Part shown: piece by piece, positions 1-8,334 of the stretch
Numbering within the stretch: the stretch's first letter is position 1
Layout: each line of letters starts with the position of its first letter
Source of the DNA: JBCBSK01 sp039819185
Lineage (GTDB): Bacteria > Pseudomonadota > Alphaproteobacteria > Rhizobiales > Tepidamorphaceae
Reading direction: 5' to 3'
DNA length: 37,433 nucleotides
NCBI GenBank assembly: GCA_039819185.1
Contig: JBCBSK010000010.1
Coordinates: forward strand, 1 to 37,433
Program-made: the position numbers and the translations under genes
Notes under the pieces: generated by a model
What the model was told of the DNA's origin: nothing
The model's input: only the letters and a program-made list of their open reading frames with translations
The model's database searches: none

Positions 1-208
1 CCAGAAGATAAGGAACCTGCTCATAGGTTTGCCCAAAATATTCACGCGGAAATGGAGCTGCATCATCCCCGATCGCATCATTGATGATGATTTTTGGGAG
101 TTCTAGAGAGTAATAGAGAATTGGAAACGACAGCAGTGTTATGCATAAAACGATAATCTGCTGGCGGGAGCTGTTGCGCCAGATGAAGGCGAACAGTGTT
201 TGCTCCAT
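1..208 (-). CDS. ABC exporter, N-terminal membrane part (cut by window start)
   Basis: An open frame of 69 codons runs off the left edge of the window. It begins at the ATG whose complement is 206-208, with GGGGGA about six bases upstream; a second in-frame ATG lies 15 bases further upstream. The peptide starts MEQTLFAFIWRNSSRQQ, then has a strongly hydrophobic segment at about residues 18-34 followed by LELPKIIINDAIG. From memory this matches the N-terminus of a family of alphaproteobacterial MsbA-like ABC transporters (membrane domain plus ATPase) often found beside glycosyltransferases. No ATPase motif is visible because the gene is truncated here. It is divergent from the glycosyltransferase operon starting at 491, so I infer that it exports the glycan or lipid-linked product made there. 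The ABC-transporter call rests on N-terminal resemblance only. Confidence 0.68.
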   Translation of the reverse strand, partial: MEQTLFAFIWRNSSRQQIIVLCITLLSFPILYYSLELPKIIINDAIGDDAAPFPREYFGQTYEQVPYLL

Positions 209-490
209 GATGGTCCCCCGCATGCTGTCGCGTTGTTCGAACAGGTCGGCTCAGAGAACGCCCGAACCGGCCCAGCAATCCGCGTCATTGATCCGTAGTA
301 TCACTGGACCGGCTTTGGTTGCCACCTCTTTCGCGCTATACAGATATATGGTCACTGTCTCTGAGACAGCGGCCGGGCGAAGCGGCCGTGCCGGAAGAAC
401 GGCGCCGGCAAAGTGAGGATCGAACCGAGCGATCACGGATAGGTCCGTCGTTAACATTCAATCGTCAGCTTTCAAGAGCATAGGTGGTCA
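209..490. promoter_or_regulatory. Divergent intergenic region with palindrome 355-369
   Basis: These 282 bases separate the exporter (minus) from the glycosyltransferase operon (plus) and must hold both promoters. A perfect palindrome, CTGTCTC-T-GAGACAG, lies at 355-369. Just downstream are further short inverted repeats: CGGCCG twice within 371-388, and TGCCGG/CCGGCA at about 389-411. The 15-base palindrome is a plausible repressor site or leader hairpin. I did not find a convincing sigma-70 promoter, and no reading frame here looks coding. Confidence 0.45.
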
Positions 491-1723
491 ATGCTGCGTC
501 TGGTTCCGCGCAATCCGCGTATCCTGATCTATAGCCACGACTCCTTCGGTCTCGGCCATCTCAGGCGGTGCCGGGCGATCGCCCATGGGCTCGTCGGCGC
601 CTGGTCGGAGTTAACGGTCCTGATTTTATCTGGCTCACCGATTATTGGCAGTTTCGATTTCCGGTCTCGCGTCGATTTCGTACGTATCCCTGGCGTTATC
701 AAGCTCCGCAATGGCGAATACACGTCCTTGTCATTGCATCTTGATACCGAACACACCTTGCAGATTCGAGCGTCCATCATCGAACACACGGCGGAAGTGT
801 TCGCGCCCGACATTTTCATCGTCGATAAGGAACCCCTGGGCTTGCGCGGAGAAGTGCGTCCGACGCTTGAACTCTTGCGCGATCAGGGCACCCATCTGGT
901 TCTGGGTCTGCGCGACGTGCTGGATGACGCCGACGCGCTGCATGAGGAATGGCTTAGGAAGGACAGCTATCCCGCGCTCGAAGAATTCTATGATGATGTT
1001 TGGGTCTATGGCGTGAAGTCCGTGCATGACCCGCTGGACGGACTCGCCGTATCCGACTGCGTGCGCGACCGGACCCGCTACACCGGCTACCTCCAGCGCA
1101 GCGCGCCGCAGGACATCCACAGTGTTGAGCCGATCCCCTTCGATGAGGGCAGTTATCTTCTCGTAACGCCCGGTGGTGGCGGCGATGGCATCGAACTCGT
1201 CGATTGGGTGATGCGCGCCTATGAAACGGCCGGCCACGATCTCATGCCAGCCGTGATTGTCCTTGGTCCCTTCATGGATCCCGAACACCAGGCCGCCTTC
1301 CTGGCACGCGCGGAGGGCATGTCCAATATACACATGTTGCGGTTCACACCGCATATTGAGCCGTTGATGATCGGGGCTGCGGGCATTGTCGGAATGGGCG
1401 GCTACAACATCTTCTGCGAAATCCTGTCCTTCGACCGCCCTACCCTGCTCGTCCCGCGCGTCATCCCGCGCCGTGAACAGTCGATCCGCGCCAGCCGCGC
1501 CGCCGAGGCCGGTCTGCTGACGGTTCTGCCAATCGATCATCGTGAGACGGTGTCGCTGATGGTCGATGCCTTGAAACGTCTACCGCGCCAGGCACCGCCT
1601 TCATCTGCTGGCCTTCACGGTCTGATGGGCGGGCTCGACGCGATCATCGACCGCGTCGGCGATGTCCTGTCGGATCGGGCAGCAAAGCTTAGGCCGCAGG
1701 ATCAACAGGTCCATTCAGGGTGA
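491..1723 (+). CDS. Predicted glycosyltransferase, MurG-like (COG4671 type)
   Basis: The protein has 410 residues and looks like a GT-B-fold glycosyltransferase of the COG4671 / GT28-like group. Near the N-terminus it has SHDSFGLGHLRR (residues 15-26), whose GxGH turn is typical of MurG-like enzymes. The second domain has TPGGGGDG (about 226-233) and GMGGYNIFCEILSF, which resembles the nucleotide-sugar-binding region of MurG-type folds, and then PRREQSIRA. The start ATG follows AGGTGG closely. It is the first gene of a five-gene plus-strand operon, and the next gene starts 19 bases after its stop. It should transfer a sugar from a nucleotide donor on the cytoplasmic side of the membrane; donor and acceptor are unknown. 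The fourth gene of the operon is a distant paralogue with the same motifs. Confidence 0.8.
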   Translation: MLRLVPRNPRILIYSHDSFGLGHLRRCRAIAHGLVGAWSELTVLILSGSPIIGSFDFRSRVDFVRIPGVIKLRNGEYTSLSLHLDTEHTLQIRASIIEHTAEVFAPDIFIVDKEPLGLRGEVRPTLELLRDQGTHLVLGLRDVLDDADALHEEWLRKDSYPALEEFYDDVWVYGVKSVHDPLDGLAVSDCVRDRTRYTGYLQRSAPQDIHSVEPIPFDEGSYLLVTPGGGGDGIELVDWVMRAYETAGHDLMPAVIVLGPFMDPEHQAAFLARAEGMSNIHMLRFTPHIEPLMIGAAGIVGMGGYNIFCEILSFDRPTLLVPRVIPRREQSIRASRAAEAGLLTVLPIDHRETVSLMVDALKRLPRQAPPSSAGLHGLMGGLDAIIDRVGDVLSDRAAKLRPQDQQVHSG

Positions 1724-1742
1724 GTGTGGGTCACTGGACACC

Positions 1743-2975
1743 ATGACCGACCCAAACATAGCGATTGCCGTCAAGGGCTATCCCCGCCTGTCGGAAACCT
1801 TCATCGCCCAGGAGATCCTTGGACTGCAGGAGCGTGGGCTCAACCAACTCATCGTTTCGCTGCGCCATCCGACGGATCCGGCAACACATGATCTCCACGA
1901 TGAGATCAAGGCGCCGGTCCTCTATCTGCCGGAATATCTCAAGGACGACCCGCCACGCGTCCGCCAGGGGATGACATGGGCGAAGCGCCAGACAAGCTAT
2001 AAGGCGGCACGCACCGCCTTCGAAGCCGATTACACGCGGGACAAAACCGCCAACCGCCAAAGGCGTTGGGGACAGGCCTGCGTTCTCGCCGCCGAACTGC
2101 CCTCGACGATCCGCCACATCCACAGCCACTACCTGCACACGCCGGCGTCCGTCGTGCGCTACGCGGCCATGCTGCGCGGGCTGCCCTGGAGCTTTTCGGC
2201 GCACGCCAAGGACATCTGGACGTCAGCAAAATGGGACCTCGAGACCAAACTCGCCGACTGCACCTGGGGCGTGACGTGCACAGGCGTCAATCTCGATTAT
2301 CTGCGTGGGCTGTCACCAAGGCCTGACACGATCGAGAAGGTTTATCACGGCCTCGACATGCGGCGCTTTCCCGCCCCTCCCGCGCGTGTGCCGTCCGAGC
2401 CCGTCACCTTCGTCTCGATTGGACGGCTGGTCGAGAAGAAGGGGTATGATGATCTTTTGCGCGCGCTTGCCCGGCTGCCCCAGGACCTTGATTGGCGCTT
2501 CGTCCATATCGGAGGCGGTGAACTCAAGCACAAGCTCGCCGATCTTGCCAAGCGGCGCGGCTTATCCGATCGGATCGACTGGCAGGGGGCGAAATCGCGC
2601 AAAGAGGTGTTCGCAGCCCTTCAAGCGGCCGACATCTTCGTCCTGCCTTCCCGCATTGCCCGATCGGGCGATCGCGACGGCATCCCGAACGTCCTGATGG
2701 AGGCAATGGCCTTCGGCCTGCCCTGCGTTTCCACGCGCGTCTCGGCGATCCCTGAGCTTGTGCTTGATGGCGAAACCGGGCTTCTCGTGCCGCAACGCCA
2801 CCCTGCAGCGCTTGCCGAAGCACTCACCCGGCTTGCCCGCGATCCCGCGATGCGTGCCCGCTTTGGCAAAGCCGGGCGGTTCAGGATTGAGGCAGACTTC
2901 GACGCCTGCCCAGGACTTGATCGCGTCGCAGAACTTCTGGAACAGGATGCGGAGCCTCAGCGCCGTGCCGGCTGA
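1743..2975 (+). CDS. Glycosyltransferase family 4 protein
   Basis: This is a 410-residue GT4-type (GT-B fold, retaining) glycosyltransferase. The N-terminal domain begins with KGYPRLSETFIAQEI, a common opening of WcaL/ExpE7-like GT4 enzymes, and carries SHYLHTP and FSAHAKDIW. The C-terminal donor domain has VSIGRLVEKKGYDDLL and DGIPNVLMEAMAFGLP. In the usual E-x7-E donor motif the first acid is Asp312 here rather than Glu, with Glu320 as the second. The frame is open upstream into the previous gene, but alignment to the family and the 19-base gap favour the ATG at 1743; the ribosome site is weak. The 3' end overlaps the next gene by 29 bases, so the genes are co-transcribed. It probably adds one sugar to the glycan built by this operon. 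Confidence 0.85.
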   Translation: MTDPNIAIAVKGYPRLSETFIAQEILGLQERGLNQLIVSLRHPTDPATHDLHDEIKAPVLYLPEYLKDDPPRVRQGMTWAKRQTSYKAARTAFEADYTRDKTANRQRRWGQACVLAAELPSTIRHIHSHYLHTPASVVRYAAMLRGLPWSFSAHAKDIWTSAKWDLETKLADCTWGVTCTGVNLDYLRGLSPRPDTIEKVYHGLDMRRFPAPPARVPSEPVTFVSIGRLVEKKGYDDLLRALARLPQDLDWRFVHIGGGELKHKLADLAKRRGLSDRIDWQGAKSRKEVFAALQAADIFVLPSRIARSGDRDGIPNVLMEAMAFGLPCVSTRVSAIPELVLDGETGLLVPQRHPAALAEALTRLARDPAMRARFGKAGRFRIEADFDACPGLDRVAELLEQDAEPQRRAG

Positions 2976-4095
2976 TCAGGCGTCAGCGATCCTGTTCTAT
3001 GCCCCAATGAAGCCACCCGACGACCCGACCCCGTCAGGCGATCGCGAGGTGGCGCGCACGCTTGTGGCCGCTCTTGAGTGTTTGGGCCATCAGGCTACGC
3101 TGGCAAGCCGCCTGCGCGCCTGGCAGCGCAGGCCAGATCACGCGGCGCTGGAAGAGCTGAAGGCACAGGCTGCAGCGGAGTGCGATCGGATTGTTTCGGA
3201 CATCACACGGCGTCGCAGATCACCAAAGGCGTTTGTTACCTATCACCTCTATCACCGGGCGCCGGACCTGATCGGGCCCGAAATCGCCGAAAGGCTGAGC
3301 ATCCCCTATCTCGTCATCGAAGCGAGTCGGGCACTGAAGCGCTCGCGCGACGACTGGCGTGAGCACTTCCATCTTGCCGATCAGGCGCTTCAGCGCGCCG
3401 ACGCGGTGATCGCGTTGCAAGGCGATGATCTCGATGGTCTCACAGGCGTGATCGAGGCGGCGCGCCTGCATCACATCCCGCCCTTTCTCGACCTATCCGG
3501 CTTTGCCCCCGCCCGGACGCCAGACGATAGGCCAGATGGCCCTTGTCAGCTCCTGACCGTCGGCATGATGCGAGCCGGCGACAAGGCGGCGTCCTATCAG
3601 CTGTTGGCCGAGGCTCTATCGCGCCTTGATTCCATGCGATGGAGGCTGACGATTGCCGGTGACGGACCGGCACGCGCCAAGATCGAGCCGCTGTTCCCCA
3701 AGGATAGGACGACGTTCCTAGGGCGCGTTCCACGTGCGCGACTCGCAGATGTCTATCGCCAGGCGGATCTCTTCGTCTGGCCGGCGATCCGCGAAGCCTT
3801 TGGCCTGGTCTTTCTCGAAGCCCAGGCATCGGGCCTGCCCGTCATTGGCGCCCGGCGTGGTGGTGTGCCCAATGTCGTTGCCGATGGCGAGACCGGGCTC
3901 TTGGTGCCGGAGGGTGATGTTGAAGCCTTCTCTGAAGCGGTCACGACCCTGATCCGAGATCCCGAGCGCCGGCAGCGTATGGGTGTTGCAGCGCGCGCCC
4001 GCGTTCTGGCCGAGCACGATCTTGCGATTGGGGTGGCACGACTTGGCGCGATCCTCGACGCCACGATTGCACGCCATGGGGAGACGGCCCGGTGA
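2947..4095 (+). CDS. Glycosyltransferase family 4 protein
   Basis: This is a second GT4-type enzyme, 382 residues from the ATG at 2947. The frame is open further upstream, but that part overlaps the preceding gene and does not resemble the family. The N-terminal part has ILFYAPMKPPDDPTPSGDRE, an opening seen in GT4 enzymes that act on surface glycans. The C-terminal part has the classic E-x7-E motif in EAFGLVFLE (Glu283 and Glu291), followed by GVPNVVADGETGLLVPEGD. The coding region overlaps its upstream neighbour by 29 bases and its downstream neighbour by 4 bases (GTGA), which indicates translational coupling. Substrate is unknown. An alternative GTG start at 2965 is possible. Confidence 0.83.
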   Translation: MRSLSAVPADQASAILFYAPMKPPDDPTPSGDREVARTLVAALECLGHQATLASRLRAWQRRPDHAALEELKAQAAAECDRIVSDITRRRRSPKAFVTYHLYHRAPDLIGPEIAERLSIPYLVIEASRALKRSRDDWREHFHLADQALQRADAVIALQGDDLDGLTGVIEAARLHHIPPFLDLSGFAPARTPDDRPDGPCQLLTVGMMRAGDKAASYQLLAEALSRLDSMRWRLTIAGDGPARAKIEPLFPKDRTTFLGRVPRARLADVYRQADLFVWPAIREAFGLVFLEAQASGLPVIGARRGGVPNVVADGETGLLVPEGDVEAFSEAVTTLIRDPERRQRMGVAARARVLAEHDLAIGVARLGAILDATIARHGETAR

Positions 4096-5252
4096 CCCGT
4101 GCCCTGGTTCATGTCCAGCATTTGCTTGGGACAGGCCATGCGGTGCGGGCCGCAGCCATCGGTCAGGCGCTTAATAAGAGAGGCGTTCACGTGACGCTCG
4201 CCACGGGCAACCGGCTGCCCGCGACCGTGGACACAACCGGGCTTGAGGTCGTCGACCTGCCGTTCGCCCGCAGCGCCGACGCAAGCTTCGACACCATTCT
4301 CGACGTCGACGACCAGCCGATTGACACCGCTTGGGAGACGCGCCGGAAGACCGCAGCGCTGGATCTGTTGCGCGACACAGCCCCCGATATTCTGCTGGTC
4401 GAGACCTTTCCGCTGGGCCGCCGGCGGTTCCGGTTCGAACTGATCCCGCTGATGGAGCGTGCGTGCGAGATCCGATCCCGCCCGCTCGTCGCGACATCTG
4501 TTCGCGACATTCTGGTGCGCAAAAAAGACCCATCGAAAGAAGTCGCGATGGCGGATCTCGCACGCCAGCTCTGCGATCTCGTGCTCGTGCATTCGGACCA
4601 AAGCGTCGTGCGGCTTGAGGACAGCTTCCCGCCGGCGGACATGATCTCTGATCTCATCCGTTACACCGGTTTCGTCTATCCCGATCTCGCAGGGCGGATG
4701 GATGGCGGCGACGGCGCCGATGAGGTGATTGTCTCGACTGGCGGCGGCGCGGTTGGCCGCCATCTCTTGGAGACCGCGCTCGCAGTACAGGCGTCCGGTA
4801 TCCTGCCCGACGTCACCTGGCGCTACCTGATCGGCCGGGACTTGGCCGACACGGATGCCGCCGGCCTACGCGCCAAAGCCTCCGACCGGACGATCATCGA
4901 GCCGGCGCGGCCCGACTTCCCGTTTCTCTTGGAACGCTGCCAGCTGTCAATCAGCCAAGCCGGCTACAATACGGTGCTCGACATCTTGCGCGCCGGTGCC
5001 CCCACTGTCCTTGTGCCCTTTGCCCAAGGAGATGAGACCGAACAGACCCAGCGCGCAATGGCCCTTGAAGCGCGTGGCCGTGCAGCGCTCGTCGAAGAAG
5101 CGAGCCTGACGGCGGAGACACTGACAGCCGGCATCGACCGGGCGCTGTCGCTGCCACGCGCGACCGAGACGATAGCGCTTGATGGCGCGGCGGCAAGCGC
5201 CGATATCCTGCTCAAGGCCCTGACCGAATTGCGCACCTCCAACGCTGAATGA
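4092..5252 (+). CDS. Predicted glycosyltransferase, MurG-like (COG4671 type)
   Basis: This 386-residue protein starts with GTG inside the GTGA overlap with the previous gene. The N-terminus reads VQHLLGTGHAVRA (residues 8-20) with the GxGH turn. The C-terminal domain has STGGGAVGRH, SQAGYNTVLDILRAG and PFAQGDETEQTQRA, the pattern of a UDP-sugar-binding MurG-like fold. It shares these landmarks with the first gene of the operon at 491, so the operon holds two diverged COG4671 paralogues around two GT4 enzymes. It should be a cytoplasmic, membrane-associated sugar transferase. Which sugar it uses cannot be told from sequence. The start is well supported by coupling to the gene upstream. Confidence 0.8.
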   Translation: MTRALVHVQHLLGTGHAVRAAAIGQALNKRGVHVTLATGNRLPATVDTTGLEVVDLPFARSADASFDTILDVDDQPIDTAWETRRKTAALDLLRDTAPDILLVETFPLGRRRFRFELIPLMERACEIRSRPLVATSVRDILVRKKDPSKEVAMADLARQLCDLVLVHSDQSVVRLEDSFPPADMISDLIRYTGFVYPDLAGRMDGGDGADEVIVSTGGGAVGRHLLETALAVQASGILPDVTWRYLIGRDLADTDAAGLRAKASDRTIIEPARPDFPFLLERCQLSISQAGYNTVLDILRAGAPTVLVPFAQGDETEQTQRAMALEARGRAALVEEASLTAETLTAGIDRALSLPRATETIALDGAAASADILLKALTELRTSNAE

Positions 5253-5989
5253 CAGACCTTTCTCCAATCCGCGACCGCCTCGACGCGCTGGGTGACGCCG
5301 GGCGCCAGATCGCTCTGTGGTGGCGGGATGACGACGCGGTCGCCCCAACGCGTCAGCTTGAGGCACTTCTCGCGTGCGCCAATCAGTTCAGCGTGCCGCT
5401 CGCACTCGCAGTTATTCCGGCTCACGCCGAGCGCGCTTTGGCGGCCGCCCTTGCAAACCACGACACGGTTTCAGTCCAACAGCACGGCTACTCCCATGCC
5501 AATCACGCCCCGACAGGGTCAAAGAAGGCCGAGCTTGGTCCGCACCGGCCCGTCGATGACATGCTCGCGGAGTTGTTCGACGGCTATCGGCGGATGTCGG
5601 AACTGTTCGGACCGCGCTTTGCCCATGTCCTGACACCTCCCTGGAACCGGATCGCACCGGAGCTGTCGGCGCGCCGCAAGGACGTTGGTCTGGTAGGATT
5701 GTCGACGTTTGGACCAGCGCCCGAGGGCGCGCGGGCTCAGGTGAACACGCATCTCGATCCGATCGAATGGCGGCGGGGCAAGAGGTTTTCAGGAGACGAG
5801 GCCTGCCTGGCCAGTCTGATCCGCGAACTGGATCGCCGGCTTTCTGGCAGCGATGAGCCGATCGGCCTTCTGACGCACCATCTGGTGCAGACCGAGGAGA
5901 CCTGGGCCTTCATCGAGGCTTTTCTCGGGCTTATGACCGACCATCCGGCGGTGGTTTGGCCAAGCCACGATGAGCTGTTCGAACTGTAA
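5249..5989 (+). CDS. Polysaccharide deacetylase-like protein
   Basis: The protein has 246 residues and the motif layout of carbohydrate esterase family 4 (NodB-like) enzymes. There is an acidic cluster WWRDDD (24-29), where the catalytic base and metal-binding Asp sit. A zinc-binding H-x3-H lies in QHGYSHANH (His79, His83), followed by TPPWNR and LLTHH in the positions of motifs 3 to 5. There is no signal peptide, so it would act in the cytoplasm on a precursor such as a lipid-linked GlcNAc-containing sugar. It starts in an ATGA overlap with the glycosyltransferase upstream and is the last gene of the operon. Family members of this divergent kind are often annotated only as polysaccharide deacetylase family, and activity is inferred from motifs. 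Confidence 0.75.
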   Translation: MTDLSPIRDRLDALGDAGRQIALWWRDDDAVAPTRQLEALLACANQFSVPLALAVIPAHAERALAAALANHDTVSVQQHGYSHANHAPTGSKKAELGPHRPVDDMLAELFDGYRRMSELFGPRFAHVLTPPWNRIAPELSARRKDVGLVGLSTFGPAPEGARAQVNTHLDPIEWRRGKRFSGDEACLASLIRELDRRLSGSDEPIGLLTHHLVQTEETWAFIEAFLGLMTDHPAVVWPSHDELFEL

Positions 5990-6008
5990 ACTGACCGGTT
6001 GATCCAGA

Positions 6009-7154
6009 TTACTTATACGGATCCGCCGCGTCTCTCAGCCCATCACCGAGGAAGTTGAAGGCCAGCACGACGATGATGATCGGGATGACCGGCGCCATCA
6101 GCCAGGGATAGACCGTCACGACGGTGATGTTCTGGGCTTCGTTTAGCAAGACCCCCCAACTGACTGCAGGCCGTCTTAAGCCCAGATCGAGGAAGGACAG
6201 CGCTGTTTCACCAAGGATCATCGAGGGGATGGACAGGGATGCGCTGGCAATCAGATGGCTCATGAAACCCGGCATCAAATGCCGCCCGATGACCCTCGAC
6301 GGCTTTGCGCCCATGAGAACGGCAGCCTTGGCGTATTCCTCCTCGCGCAACGCCATCAGCTTGCCGCGCACGGCGCGTGCGAGCCCCGGCCAGTCGAGGA
6401 GCCCGAGAATGATTGTGATGCCGAAGTAAATCGCGATCGGACTCCATGTCACTGGCAACGCCGCCGACAACGCCATCCACAGAGGCAGTTCCGGCAGCGA
6501 GCGCAGGATCTCGATGACACGCTGGATGATGGAATCGATAATGCCGCCGAAATAGCCGGCCATTCCACCGAGCACCATGCCGAAGACCATGCCGATCGCC
6601 ACGCCGATCAGGCCGACGGTCAGCGAAATCCGCGCGCCATAGACCAGGCCCGAAAACATGTCGCGGCCGAGCCGGTCCGTGCCGAGTAGGAACACGGTGC
6701 CGTCCTCGGGCGGGCAGAGCAGATGGAAGCGACCCTGGATCAGCCCCCAGAAGACGTAAGACTCACCGAGACAGAAGAAGCGCAAATGCTGCGGCTCGGA
6801 GCGGTCCTCGCGATATTCCCATTGTAGGGTATCGAGATTGAGCTCGGCGGCGAGCGGATAGACGAACGGCGTGGTGATCCCGCCGTCGTGAAAGAGCCGG
6901 ACCGGCTGTGGCGGGGCGTAGAGAAACTCGCTGGCGCGCTGACTGGCTGTATACGGCGCGATCTGCTCGGCGAACGGCACCGCGAGATACATGATGATGA
7001 GAATGACGCCGGACCACATGGCGAGCTTGTGGCGGCGGAACTTCCACCACATGATCTGCCATTGCGAAGCCTCGTAGAAGCGCGCCTCGTCCGCGGTCAT
7101 GGCACGCTCTTCGCCGGGGACGAAGGGTTCCGGATTGACGTAGCGATCGGTCAT
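6009..7154 (-). CDS. Dpp/Opp-type ABC transporter permease (DppC-like)
   Basis: This is a 381-residue inner-membrane permease of the DppC/OppC family, last gene of a minus-strand importer operon. It has one N-terminal membrane segment (about 45-65), then an unusually long periplasmic stretch of about 90 residues with two cysteines. The canonical LLGTDRLGRDMFSGLVYGAR comes next, followed by five membrane spans. The EAA loop that contacts the ATPase is visible as LREEEYAKAAVLMGAKPSR. The family is usually about 300 residues, so the insert between span 1 and the core is the notable difference. Its ATG sits in an ATGA overlap with the DppB-like gene, showing tight coupling. It transports peptides, oligosaccharides or similar solutes; the substrate is not predictable. 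Confidence 0.9.
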   Translation of the reverse strand: MTDRYVNPEPFVPGEERAMTADEARFYEASQWQIMWWKFRRHKLAMWSGVILIIMYLAVPFAEQIAPYTASQRASEFLYAPPQPVRLFHDGGITTPFVYPLAAELNLDTLQWEYREDRSEPQHLRFFCLGESYVFWGLIQGRFHLLCPPEDGTVFLLGTDRLGRDMFSGLVYGARISLTVGLIGVAIGMVFGMVLGGMAGYFGGIIDSIIQRVIEILRSLPELPLWMALSAALPVTWSPIAIYFGITIILGLLDWPGLARAVRGKLMALREEEYAKAAVLMGAKPSRVIGRHLMPGFMSHLIASASLSIPSMILGETALSFLDLGLRRPAVSWGVLLNEAQNITVVTVYPWLMAPVIPIIIVVLAFNFLGDGLRDAADPYK

Positions 7155-8176
7155 GTTCGCGCCCTCCCCTGGAGCCGAATTCGCGGATCAAGGACCGCAA
7201 GCAGGAGGTCGGAGACCAGCATGCCGACAAGCGTCAGCACCGCGACGAACAAGAGGATGAAGCCGGCAAGGAACTGATCCTGGGACTGCAACGCACCGAC
7301 CAGGATCGGTCCGACCGTCGGCAGGTTGAGGACCACCGAGACGATGACCGAGCCGGAGACCAGCGAGGGGATCAGATTGCCGATGTCGCTGATGAACGGG
7401 TTCAGCGCCATACGCAGGGGATACTTGACGAGGAGACGCGTTTCACCAAGCCCCTTGGAGCGTGCAGTGACGACATATTGCCGATGGAGTTCGTCGAGCA
7501 AGTTGGCGCGCAGGCGGCGGATCATCGCAGCCGTCCCTGCCGTGCCGATGACGATCGTCGGTACGATGAGATGCGCCAGCACCGATAGGATTTTGTCGAT
7601 GCTCCAGGGCTGATCGATATACTCCGGCGCCATTAACCCGCCGACCGAGATCCCGAACCAGCGGTTCATCAGATAGAGCATGATCAACCCGAGCAGGAAG
7701 TTCGGCACCGCCAGACCGAGATAACCGACAAACGTGAAGCCGTAGTCGCCCCAGGAATACTGCCGAGTGGCGGAATAGATGCCGATCGGGAAGGAGACGA
7801 TGTAGACGAAGATGATGGTCGCGAAGTTGAGGATGACGGTGAGCAACATGGTCGGCCCGACAACCTCGGACACAGGGCGTTCGAACTCGAACGACCAGCC
7901 CCAGTTGCCTTGAATGAGCCCGTCGAAGCCGCGCGGACCCGGCCAGGCGCCGAGCCAGACGAGATAACGCTCGAAGAATGGCCGATCGAGGGAGAACTCC
8001 GAGCGTAAAAACTCGATCCGGGCAATGCCCGCCGTTTCACCGAGCGACTGGAGCTCGGCGATCCGGTTGGACAGAAAATCCCCCGGTGGCAGCTCGATAA
8101 TGATGAAGATCAGGAAGCTGATCACCAGGAGCGTCGGCGCCATGGTGAGCACTCTGCGGACGATGTATCCAAGCAT
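7151..8176 (-). CDS. Dpp/Opp-type ABC transporter permease (DppB-like)
   Basis: The 341-residue product is a DppB/OppB-family permease with six predicted membrane spans. It starts MLGYIVRRVLTMAPTLLVIS, the standard N-terminal helix of the family. Its EAA loop is ELHRQYVVTARSKGLGETR, followed by the conserved hydrophobic C-terminal region. It is preceded by a 158-base gap after the binding-protein gene and overlaps the DppC-like gene by 4 bases. It forms the membrane channel together with that protein, powered by the fused ATPase encoded at the head of the operon. No strong ribosome site is seen before the ATG, so an internal promoter or processing signal in the gap is possible. Confidence 0.92.
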   Translation of the reverse strand: MLGYIVRRVLTMAPTLLVISFLIFIIIELPPGDFLSNRIAELQSLGETAGIARIEFLRSEFSLDRPFFERYLVWLGAWPGPRGFDGLIQGNWGWSFEFERPVSEVVGPTMLLTVILNFATIIFVYIVSFPIGIYSATRQYSWGDYGFTFVGYLGLAVPNFLLGLIMLYLMNRWFGISVGGLMAPEYIDQPWSIDKILSVLAHLIVPTIVIGTAGTAAMIRRLRANLLDELHRQYVVTARSKGLGETRLLVKYPLRMALNPFISDIGNLIPSLVSGSVIVSVVLNLPTVGPILVGALQSQDQFLAGFILLFVAVLTLVGMLVSDLLLAVLDPRIRLQGRART

Positions 8177-8334
8177 AGGCTGCCGACCCGTTCCCCGATC
8201 CGATGCTGATCAGATCATCATGTGCTTGTTGGAGAGATGTGACCGCGCCTGGGAACAGGGGGTCCGTGCGACGTTATCCTCAATGCAGATGTGCATTTGA
8301 TGACGCCCCGCGCCTGCTTTCACGACCGAGACCG

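Noticed and set aside
731..1540. A 269-codon minus-strand open frame
   Set aside because: It is antisense to the first glycosyltransferase, which has clear family motifs, and its translation resembles no protein.
3753..4763. A 336-codon minus-strand open frame
   Set aside because: It is antisense across two coupled glycosyltransferase genes and has a low-complexity, Arg/Ser-rich product.
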